This document shows, piece after piece, positions 44,268 to 54,306 of a DNA stretch of 64,000 nucleotides. The notes below the pieces were generated by a model. The model was not told the DNA's origin. It saw only the letters and a list, made by a program, of their open reading frames with translations, and made no database searches. Made by a program: the position numbers and the translations under genes. Origin of the DNA: Anthoceros angustus (lineage: Eukaryota; Streptophyta; Anthocerotopsida; Anthocerotales; Anthocerotaceae). Each line of letters starts with the position of its first letter. Position 1 is the first letter of the stretch. Location: positions 434,001 through 498,000 of the forward strand of contig VJWM01000025.1 of the NCBI GenBank assembly GCA_010909165.1, given 5' to 3'.

Positions 44268-44755
44268 GGTAGACGACAACAATTGACTTCAATATTTATA
44301 GAACTCAAAATTGCCGCGTCCTACCGCGACCAAACCTCTTGGGAAGATTTAATTCTCGAATCGACATGCCCTAATCAAGGGACTTCCATCGTAAAGAACT
44401 GGCTGGCCACCCAGCTGCAACGAATTATCCAGAATCCTTGCATGTCCAGTGAAATCATCAATGTCGCAAAGCAGTGATACCATGGTCCGTTTCCCACGTT
44501 GCGCTGATCGCCCGCTCTGGTCACCACGACCTACCGCAACTGCCTCCTCGCGGCTGCATCAGCTTTCATCAGAATGCATCCAAGGCAACCAGACTTCGAA
44601 CTCAGATGCATATTTATGCGACATGGGTACCTGACATCTGAGATAGTGCGTAGGCTCTCCAGCCGCACGCGTCCTTCTTCAAATTGCACATCCCTGTCAC
44701 CGTTGGACTTCCGTTGGGTTCCGTTGGGAGGCAACAGGGTTCAGGGTTTAAGGGT

Positions 44756-45178
44756 TTACGCACAGCTCCCAACGCACAGCCGATTGTTGCGATGACGTAG
44801 TTGCTGCGCCAATTTCGATGATTGACCTCTTCCGGCTTCTTGGTAAGCAGTGATGACCGGCACTAGAATTGGGCCACAAATCAATCTCTTTTTCTTTGAG
44901 TGTGGTATCTGATCTTGGCCGCCTCGGCAGCAGTCCTGGAAAGAGTAAAGAAGACAGCACGTTGATGATTTCTCTGCAGCGGACACCCCGCCTTTGTTCC
45001 AGTAGCCGCACTCCAAGCGGGAGCCGTTTTTGTATGCTGGGTTCCGCCTTTCACGGCTTCTTGTGGCAGGCACGGCCGGTGTACTCGGGGCCGCCTTTGG
45101 CTTGTCCCTGTGGAAAACCGGCTGCAGAGCCTTGCAGACCATTGCTCCGTCATCAGCCATGTAATTCCTCTTCGGCAT
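44756..45178 (-). other. 140-aa ORF divergent from ARP, unrecognised
   Basis: Starts MPKRNYMADDGAMV at 45178 and is rich in Lys, Arg, Cys and Pro. It has no recognised domain. Its composition is not obviously random and it sits about 290 bp from the ARP start on the opposite strand, but overlapping ORFs exist in other frames and no spliced continuation was found. Confidence 0.25.
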
Positions 45179-45470
45179 CTCTGGTGTTGTTTAATCCCTC
45201 TGGTCTGGTTTATCCTGCTATATTACGCGAGGCCACCGACGCATTGTTGAAGCACGGTCCCTGTGCTACACTGTCCGCACCATCTCAACGAGGTTCAGGC
45301 AAAATTTGTGGGTTCGTGCACAAGCAGTTTTGCGTTGCTGCACTGCCGCTTTCACTTGTGAGGTACGACGTGGATCAATTTGTTTATGCAGTACTCTGCC
45401 GCATCTTCGGGATCAATTTTGAGCGTACAGTGGAGAGAGGACTGCATCAGCTAGCTCGGTGGGTGGTCAT

Positions 45471-48050
45471 ATGTTGGTCTCGTTTTGTTGCCTCCTCCGA
45501 AACGGCAGACAGAGAATTATTTCTTGCGCTTATGGGAGCGACTTTAAGAATGTAGCACACAGCCAATATTCGAGCCAGGCTCAGAATATGGCCAGACGGT
45601 CGAGTACAAGGAACAAGGTGGCCCATTCTCAACCGAAGAGCGAGTTGCAAGGAATAAGTAACGAGCAGAGTGATGATGAGGGCCCCGACCTACAGAACAG
45701 CAAGCACTCTCTGTCAGCACAGGTGAGTATTGTTTTAACTTAATGTTCTCTCCTTGCAGCTCAACTGTCTGGATTCCTATATGAACTGGATGAATTACAT
45801 GTTTGCCAGGTCCAGCCAAACGATGTGGTTATATCCAAACAGATGCAGTTGAAGACACGGTTGGCAGCTTTTCAGAAAGCTGGAAATCTGACCGCGTTGA
45901 CTGTGGCAGAACTCAAAGGAATAATGCGGTGAGTTTTCCTTGCATTGAAACGATTCTTCAGCTGGGTGCAAGCTCCATTCGTTATGCCCTGTCGCGTACA
46001 AGCAATCAGTTGAAGTTTCACTCGCATCAATGTCCCTTCAGGATGTGGAATAGGCCCACAGCTCGGAAGAAGCAGGAGCTCCTACAAGAGCTGAAAACAA
46101 TCTTAGCGGATTCGAAGAGTTCGCTACCTGGTAAATTACATGCTGCTGTTGCTGAGGTATTCTGAATAAGAGCTACCCAACCCACTTTCCTGATGTGGGC
46201 AGCTTCTCACTCAGGAGACAGTGGAGAAGGTGACCAGGAGCCACTTAGAAAAAACACTGCTGAAGTAGACAATGAGGCACCTCTGATGGCTGGTTCGAGA
46301 AAGAGAGGAAGGGCACATACAAAAACGACGGGAGTGCAGGAAGAAATTGCTGGGACTATCACGACGGCTGGAGAAGAACCTGTTGGCACCGTAAAGGTTT
46401 ACAGTTCCAGGAGGGCTAAAGCTACGAAGACTGATCCTGTGCCTGATGCGGATGGGGGTAATGTGGAGCTAAAAGTCACAGAGGTGATGCAAGTGAAGGA
46501 AGTTTGGGCTACGTTTAACCACAAGAAACCAGAGCCGGAGTGGTATGCATATGATCCTAGGACCATGCGGCCTCCACCCCCTCCAGACAGAGGCCAGTTC
46601 CATAAATTGATTTCCTGGAATGTGAATGGTATTCGAGCACTTCTGAAGGGAAAGGACCCAAAGACACATGATGCAATAACATTTAAAGAACTTGCAGAGA
46701 GGGAAGACTTTGATGTTCTGTGCTTACAGGAGACAAAACTCCAGGTCAGTATGCTTTTCCAAACTTTGGGCGAGATACATTTGACATTTTGGTTCACGGT
46801 CATAGTTTCAAAAGGTTTCCCGTAATCCTGGCAGGATAGATTTGTCATTCTGGTCTTACCAGCAGCAATATCAGTGCGTGATGCTGAAGGTATCCGATGG
46901 TCAGTTTTCCAGGGCTCACGCATTTGACGGATGATAACAGGAAAAAGATGTGGACAAAGTGAAAGAATGTCTGTTACCTGACTACCTCGGAAGCTATTGG
47001 AGTTGCAGCACTGCCAAGCTTGGATACTCAGGAACAGCAATCATCTCTCGGGTGAGTTCTGTGTTGGATCTTCAAACCCTTCCCCTGTGCCCCCTCATGT
47101 TTATGTTTATACTCCTGCACATGCATGTGCAGGTGGAACCTCTCTCTGTGACGTATGGACTTGGGATTACAGACCATGATAAGGAAGGACGTGTCATCAC
47201 AGCTGAGTACGAAAGCTTTTTCCTAGTAACGAGCTATGTTCCTAATTCTGGGGATGGATTGAAAAGACTGGTATGACATCATCCCTCTCGATGTCACTTC
47301 GAAGATTTTGTTCCTGGCCGACTCCTTAGCACAAGATTCTCAGCTCGGCACTGGGACTTTTGCAGGATTATCGCATCACTGATTGGGATCCTGCACTAAG
47401 CAATCATGTTAAAGTAGGTCTCTCTTCTTACTACCACACATTATTTTGTTGTGAACATTCCAACTGTTGCTTTGTCACTTAACAAACTTTCTACAGAAGC
47501 TGGAAGAGAAGAAGCCCGTCATACTAACAGGAGATCTGAATTGTTGCCACCAAGAGATGGACATTGCGGATCCCAATGTACGATTCCTGAACATCTTCAA
47601 GTTGGCTGAGTGATGTAAAGGGAGACTGTACGCTGAGTCCTTGTTGCCTGTGGACAAGCATCCTCAGGGAAATAGAAGGAATGCAGGTTTTACTAATGAG
47701 GAACGAGCTTCTTTTGAGGAAAGCTATCTGAAGAAAGGAATGGTGGATACATTTCGGCGGCAGCACCCCAATGCAGTTGGGTACACGTATTGGGGGTATC
47801 GCACTGGTGCCAGAGCTCGGAACCACGGTACCTGAACAGCCACTCTAGTGGACACACACTCTGACCTAGTTGCCCGCTTGTCCGGATCCCTCAGCTTCTA
47901 ACGCTTCTTGTGGGATGGCTTCCACCAGGATGGCGGCTGGATTACTTCTTGGCTTCTGAAGCTCTCACAGACAGGCTCCATGACTCCTTTTCTTTGCCTC
48001 ACATCCAAGGCAGCGACCATTGCCCCATTGGGCTTATTATTACTCGTTAG
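45471..48050 (+). CDS. ARP: AP endonuclease ARP (SAP domain plus ExoIII-type nuclease), ten exons, 553 aa
   Basis: ARP incises DNA at abasic sites in base excision repair. Exons: 45471-45722, 45810-45928, 46042-46130, 46203-46744, 46941-47051, 47133-47270, 47366-47413, 47497-47577, 47668-47827, 47929-48050; all GT-AG, phases agree, total 1,662 nt. The N-terminal 40-50 residues ([16 protein letters not shown]...) are basic and Ser-rich, suiting an organelle transit peptide; ATG 45588 is an alternative start. A SAP motif ([11 protein letters not shown] ... [10 protein letters not shown]) spans exons 2-3. A variable Glu/Lys linker leads to the nuclease: [19 protein letters not shown] (metal Glu), [34 protein letters not shown] and GSDHCPIGL (catalytic Asp-His). 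The order and length match Arabidopsis ARP. All catalytic residues are present. It faces tail to tail with the PPR gene at 49 kb. Confidence 0.94.
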
Positions 48051-49033
48051 TGGCCGAGCTCCAGCATTTCCGAGACCGTCGTGAAGCAACGATGGAAACT
48101 CATGCTCTTTGATGTAGTGCACTGTACAACCCAATAGGTGTGTACGCAACCGACAAAGCACGTATACGAATGGCTGGTTTTAAGTTAACCCTACGGACGA
48201 AATGGCCAGGAGACACAAAGCTGTAAGCGGCATTAATCAACTTGAAGCCGTATTAGAAACGAATCAGAAGCAGATTCCAAAGGCCCAGAGAAACAGTGTC
48301 GGCAACCAAAGACTGGCATTCCAAGTGAAAGGAAAACGCTAGCGACAAACATAGCCACACGATGTAGGATCTGCTCCCCTAACGGTAGGGTCATCCTCGA
48401 TCTCAGCTTTGGCTGCCTGTGTTTCGGTGTGTTCGAAGTCTGCGCCCTCACGCCACGGTTTAGACCAAGTCCTGGCCTGGGCAGTCATGTCTTGCTTTGC
48501 ACCTCTTGTTTCGTGCAGCTCCGAATGCAGAGTGTCAGACTACGGAGGCAGAGATTGCTGGAGTTGATGCCATCCAAACAGCAGGGCTGCGAGGGAAGCA
48601 CAAGGAAGCCCACTCTGCGTATGGAGAAGCAAGAGCATCCAAGCCCTTGCGGGAGGGACTGTGCCTTCTTTTCATCAGGGCTTCGCAAGGTGTGGTAGAA
48701 GAGGATGTTCCTCTTTCTCGTTGTTGTGTCGTTTGAGAAAGCTGCACGTCACCGCACCACAAACACACAGACCTCATTTCGGAGTTGGCTGGTTAGCACA
48801 AGAACAGGTTATGGCTTATGCTGATGAAATCGAGTCTGAAGAGAGGCGTCCAGGTTTTTTTCTGGAAGTGTCTGAAACAGGGTGAAGCTCGCAGCTTTGT
48901 CGCAGATGCGGCCACGCAGAAGTTGCTTGGTGACGCTCAACGTTTCCACCAAGCTGCCGACCCAAGACCTCCCCTAGAGACAGGTCCAGTTGTAGCTCAT
49001 ATTCTTCTTCCTTCGATTGGGACTGCTCGTGCT
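48051..49033. other. Intergenic region between convergent ARP and PPR genes
   Basis: No gene is supported. 48497-49033 is the source of most of the block copied at 50.86, 51.79 and 52.91 kb. It is the 3' flank of the minus-strand PPR gene and may contain decayed DYW sequence, but I cannot align it convincingly. Confidence 0.5.
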
Positions 49034-50520
49034 TCAGGCTTCTGCTGTGCACTGGGGATGACTCTCATCCCCAACCAAAAAACTATGCACTAATCCCTCC
49101 TCGTCTGTCCACCAGCTCTGACCTGGCTGCTTCCACACCCTAATTCGTTTCCTCCTCGCCTGCATCTCCTCTGCCTGCTTCCACATCTTGGCATCAGTGT
49201 ATATGTTCGACATCAACACATATGGTGCAGCGTCGTTGCCCTCTAGCCTCACTGCCTCCTTGAAAGCATGGCTTCCCACCTCCACATTCCCCCACTTTCG
49301 ACAAGCACTTAGAAGGGTGCGCCAAACTGCAGAACTAGGCGAGACGGGCATCGAACTTACCAACGCAAATGCCTCGTCCACTTGTCCTGCGCGGCCCAGG
49401 AGATCCACCATGCATGCGTAGTGCTCCTCTGTGGGAGTGATGTCGTGATGCCTGCTCATGGCCTCAAAGTACTCCCAACCCTTCTTCACCAGACCCGCAT
49501 GACTGCATGCTGTTAGCACGCTGAGGAATGTGACGCCGTCTGGCTGTATGCCAGACTGTCTCATTTGCTGGACCAATCCAAAGACCACCTCACTCTCGCC
49601 TTGACAGCTATAGCCTGCAATCAGTGCAGTCCACGCGATAACGTTTCTTTTGGGCAAAGCATCAAACACCTGTTGCGCATCGCCCATGCTCCCAGACTTC
49701 CCATACATGTTAATCAAACTGCCAGCTACAGAGGCATCATCCTGAAGCCCTTGCTTCACAATCTGTGAGTGCAGCTGCCTCCCCAAACACAAAGCTGCCA
49801 CATTTGCACATGCTTGCAGGAGACACACAAATGTCACGGCATCGGGTACAGCTATGCCTTCTTCCTGCATAGCACTGTAGAGCCCAAGAGCTTCCTGCCC
49901 CATTCCCTGCTGGGTATATCCTGCTATCATGGCAGTCCATGTCACTGCATCTTTCTGACGAAGTCCGTTAAAGACACCTCGAGCATCCACCAAGCTGCCA
50001 CACTTTGCGTACATGTCCACCAAGCAACTATAAACGAACAAATCAGGCTTGACGCCAGCGGCCAACACATGAGCGTGCACCTGCCGCCCAGACTCCAGGT
50101 CTGCTGCCCTTGCACAAGCCTGAAGGGCTGCCACAAACACATGCCCATCTGGCTTCACACCCGATCTGCGCATCCGATGATACAGTTGTATAGCCTGCTT
50201 GTCTTGTCTGTGCTTAACATGCGCAGAAATGATAGCAGACCATGTGAATGCATCTGGCTTGGCCACGGCTTCAAACACATCCATGGCCTCATGCAACCTG
50301 CCATGGGAAGCATATATTCGCAGGATGTGGTTGCACAGGAACGTGTCTGCCTTGAACCCTTCTTCACTGTGCAAGCAATAACACGGCTACCCAGAACAGG
50401 ATCCTTCTTCACCACACATTTCTTCAGGACTGTGTAAAAGACAGATTTGACAATACAACGGTCTGCCTGCACTACAAGTTCCAAAGCCTCAACTGCCTGA
50501 TCCAGGTGGCCTTGAGACAT
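49034..50520 (-). CDS. PLS-class PPR protein, E+ type, with frameshifts at its 5' end
   Basis: The open frame 50374-49034 begins at a TTG and lacks its true start. The upstream codons continue in another frame to about 50520, with further disrupted sequence to 50730. The break is a GGGG to GGG loss (aagaagggttc versus aagaaggggttc at 53620). It encodes about eleven PLS repeats (MYAKCGSLVDARGVF, TWTAMIAGYTQQG), E/E+ motifs (DLLGRAGQVDEAFAL, WRTLLSACRKWGN), PG box KQPGQSWW and LVHSFLVGDESHP, then stops. No DYW deaminase. The intact 5' portion is found separately at 53372-53995, so the real gene is probably the sum of the two. Role inferred: organelle RNA editing-site recognition. Confidence 0.75.
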
Positions 50521-50854
50521 AGCTTGCTCACAGTTTCAGCCGTAACGACCCTGTCGGTATCCGCCTCCTGACCAAATTCTCCCGGCTACCACCCTGAATC
50601 TGGGTGGAACATCCACTGAGCTGCCCGCCCACGCTTGCTTCCTACAAGCTCTCCCTCTGCTACTGGTGAAGCAACCACCCTTCGCTCGCAGCAGCAACTG
50701 CCTCGGCATAAACTTGCTTATGAATGTCATGTTATGTGGCTAACACACACGTCACCATGACATCCTAAATGGCCATGGCTGTGGCCTTGAGTTTCTTCTT
50801 ACAACTTCATCCTGGATTTGCATTACAATGAGACACGATCGGACTTACAAGATG

Positions 50855-53390
50855 GAGGCATGCCCGCCATCCAAACAGCAGGGCTGCGAGGGAAGCACAA
50901 GGAAGCCCACTCTGCGTATGGAGAAGCAAGAGCATCAAGCCCTTGCAGGAGGGACTGTGCCTTCTTTTCATCAGGGCTTCATAGGTGTGGTAGAAGAGGA
51001 TGTTCCTCTTTCTCGTTGTTGTGTCGTTTGAGAAAGCTGCACGTCACCGCACCACAAACACACAGACCTCATTTCGGAGTTGGCTGGTTAGCACAAGAAC
51101 AGGTTATGGCTTATGCTGATGAAATCGAGTCTGAAGAGAGGCGTCCAGGTTTTTCTGGAAGTGTCTGAAACAGGGTGAAGCTCGCAGCTTTGTCGCAGAT
51201 GCGGCCACGCAGAAGTTGCTTGGTGACGCTCAACGTTTCCACCAAGCTGCCGACCCAAGACCTCCCTAGAGACAGGTCCAGTTGTAGCTCATATTCTTCT
51301 TCCTTCGATTGGGACTGCTCGTGCTTCAGGCTTCTGCTGTGCACTGGGATGACTCTCATCCCCAACCAAAAACTATGCACTAATCCCTCCTCGTCTGTCC
51401 ACCAGCTCTGACCTGGCTGCTTCCACACCTAATTCGTTTCCTCCTCGCCTGCATCTCCTCTGCCTGCTTCCACATCTTGGCATCAGTGTATATGTTCGAC
51501 ATCAACACATATGGTGCAGCGTCGTTGCCCTCTAGCCTCACTGCCTCCTTGAAAGCATGGCTTCCCACCTCCACATTCCCCACTTTCGACAAGCACTTAG
51601 AAGGTGCGCCAAACTGCAGAACTAGGCGAGACGGGCATCGAACTTACCAACGCAAATGCCTCGTCCACTTGTCCTGCGCGGCCCAGGAGATCTCAATACC
51701 CAACCCAGCAGTGATACAGTGATCCAGCCCACAGATGTTTCTTTGCGAAGTTTCTAAGACTACAGGGTACGTGGTGAACCGTGGAAGTAAGATTTGCACC
51801 TCTTGTTTCGTGCAGCTCCGAATGCAGAGTGTCAGACTACGGAGGCAGAGATTGCTGGAGTTGATGCCATCCAAACAGCAGGGCTGCGAGGGAAGCACAA
51901 GGAAGCCCACTCTGCGTATGGAGAAGCAAGAGCATCAAGCCCTTGCAGGAGGGACTGTGCCTTCTTTTCATCAGGGCTTCATCAAGGTGTGGTAGAAGAG
52001 GATGTTCCTCTTTCTCGTTGTTGTGTCGTTTGAGAAAGCTGCACGTCACCGCACCACAAACACACAGACCTCATTTCGGAGTTGGCTGGTTAGCACAAGA
52101 ACAGGTTATGGCTTATGCTGATGAAATCGAGTCTGAAGAGAGGCGTCCAGGTTTTTCTGGAAGTGTCTGAAACAGGGTGAAGCTCGCAGCTTTGTCGCAG
52201 ATGCGGCCACGCAGAAGTTGCTTGGTGACGCTCAACGTTTCCACCAAGCTGCCGACCCAAGACCTCCCTAGAGACAGGTCCAGTTGTAGCTCATATTCTT
52301 CTTCCTTCGATTGGGACTGCTCGTGCTTCAGGCTTCTGCTGTGCACTGGGATGACTCTCATCCCCAACCAAAAACTATGCACTAATCCCTCCTCGTCTGT
52401 CCACCAGCTCTGACCTGGCTGCTTCCACACCTAATTCGTTTCCTCCTCGCCTGCATCTCCTCTGCCTGCTTCCACATCTTGGCATCAGTGTATATGTTCG
52501 ACATCAACACATATGGTGCAGCGTCGTTGCCCTCTAGCCTCACTGCCTCCTTGAAAGCATGGCTTCCCACCTCCACATTCCCCACTTTCGACAAGCACTT
52601 AGAAGGTGCGCCAAACTGCAGAACTAGGCGAGACGGGCATCGAACTTACCGGATGAGGAGGAAGGCGTGGTTAAGCTTTGTTATGAGGGCCATCTGACTG
52701 AGGCTGTGGAGGCTTTAGAAGTTCTCGTTCATTCGGACCATTGTCTTTCCAAATCCCTTTTTACACAGTCCTGAGGAATGTGTGGGAAGAAAGATCCTGT
52801 TCTGGGTAGCCGCGTCATCGCTTGCACGGTGAAGAGGGGCTACAGGGCAGACACGTTTCTGTGCAATCACATTTTGCGAATTTTTGCTTCTCGTGGCAGG
52901 CTGCTTGATGCCATCCAAACAGCAGGGCTGCGAGGGAAGCACAAGGAAGCCCACTCTGCGTATGGAGAAGCAAGAGCATCAAGCCCTTGCAGGAGGGACT
53001 GTGCCTTCTTTTCATCAGGGCTTCATCAAGGTGTGGTAGAAGAGGATGTTCCTCTTTCTCGTTGTTGTGTCGTTTGAGAAAGCTGCACGTCACCGCACCA
53101 CAAACACACAGACCTCATTTCGGAGTTGGCTGGTTAGCACAAGAACAGGTTATGGCTTATGCTGATGAAATCGAGTCTGAAGAGAGGCGTCCAGGTTTTT
53201 CTGGAAGTGTCTGAAACAGGGTGAAGCTCGCAGCTTTGTCGCAGATGCGGCCACGCAGAAGTTGCTTGGTGACGCTCAACGTTTCCACCAAGCTGCCGAC
53301 CCAAGACCTCCCTAGAGACAGGTCCAGTTGTAGCTCATATTCTTCTTCCTTCGATTGGGACTGCTCGTGCTTCAGGCTTGTGCAAGGGCA
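50855..53390. repeat. Patchwork of copied segments between two divergent PPR genes
   Basis: A block from 48497-49412 (3' flank and end of the minus PPR gene) appears at about 50862-51690, 51796-52648 and, shorter, 52909-53378. Between copies lie pieces of the plus gene's 5' region: 51690-51796 matches 54148-54258, and 52648-52912 matches 54510-54775. Every join sits on 9-11 shared bases (gccatccaa, tttgcacctct, gaacttacc, ttgatgccat, cttcaggctt). All copies have shortened runs relative to the source: tttttt to ttttt, gggg to ggg, aaaaaa to aaaaa, ccct to cct. ORFs inside are fragments and should not be annotated as genes. Confidence 0.9.
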
Positions 53391-53995
53391 GCCACAAACA
53401 CATGCCCATCTGGCTTCACACCCGATCTGCGCATCCGATGATACAGTTGTATAGCCTGCTTGTCTTGTCTGTGCTTAACATGCGCAGAAATGATAGCAGA
53501 CCATGTGAATGCATCTGGCTTGGCCACGGCTTCAAACACATCCATGGCCTCATGCAACCTGCCATGGGAAGCATATATTCGCAGGATGTGGTTGCACAGG
53601 AACGTGTCTGCCTTGAACCCCTTCTTCACTGTGCAAGCAATAACACGGCTACCCAGAACAGGATCCTTCTTCACCACACATTTCTTCAGGACTGTGTAAA
53701 AGACAGATTTGACAATACAACGGTCTGCCTGCACTACAAGTTCCAAAGCCTCAACTGCCTGATCCAGGTGGCCCTTGAGACATAGCTTGCTCACAGTTTC
53801 AGCCGTAACGACCCTGTCGGTATCCGCCCTCCTGACCAAATTCTCCCGGCTACCACCCTGAATCTGGGTGGAACATCCACTGGAGCTGCCCGCCCACGCT
53901 TGCTTCCTACAAGCTCTCCCTCTGCTACTGGTGAAGCAACCACCCTTCGCTCGCAGCAGCAACTGCCTCGGCATAAACTTGCTTATGAATGTCAT
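53372..53995 (-). pseudogene. Intact 5' portion of the minus-strand PPR gene, detached from its body
   Basis: ATG 53995 opens a frame with a basic N-terminus suited to organelle import (MTFISKFMPRQLLLRAKGG), then TVSKLCLKGHLDQAVEALEL, VLKKCVVKKDPVLGSRV and PPRs to GVKPDGHVFVAAL. It then runs into copied block sequence at about 53390. 50375-50730 is the same sequence with single-base losses. Only about 310 bp separate its ATG from that of the plus-strand gene. Confidence 0.8.
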
Positions 53996-54306
53996 GTTAT
54001 GTGGCTAACACACACGTCACCATGACATCCTAAATGGCCATGGCTGTGGCCTTGAGTTTCTTCTTACAACTTCATCCTGGATTTGCATTACAATGAGACA
54101 CGATCGGACTTACAAGATGGAGGCATGCCCGCCATCCAACAGGAGATCTCAATACCCAACCCAGCAGTGATACAGTGATCCAGCCCACAGATGTTTCTTT
54201 GCGAAGTTTCTAAGACTACAGGGTACGTGGTGAACCGTGGAAGTAAGATTTGCACCTCTGGGCTCCCCATTACATTAGATGCAGGCTGGTGCCCAACAAC
54301 CGGTCC

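Noticed and set aside
44869-45555. 228-codon ORF upstream of ARP
   Set aside because: It is in a different frame from ARP exon 1 and shows no recognisable motif; it may be leader sequence.
50828-53214. Numerous short ORFs with near-identical proteins
   Set aside because: They are fragments of copied 3'-flank and PPR sequence, repeated by the patchwork duplication.
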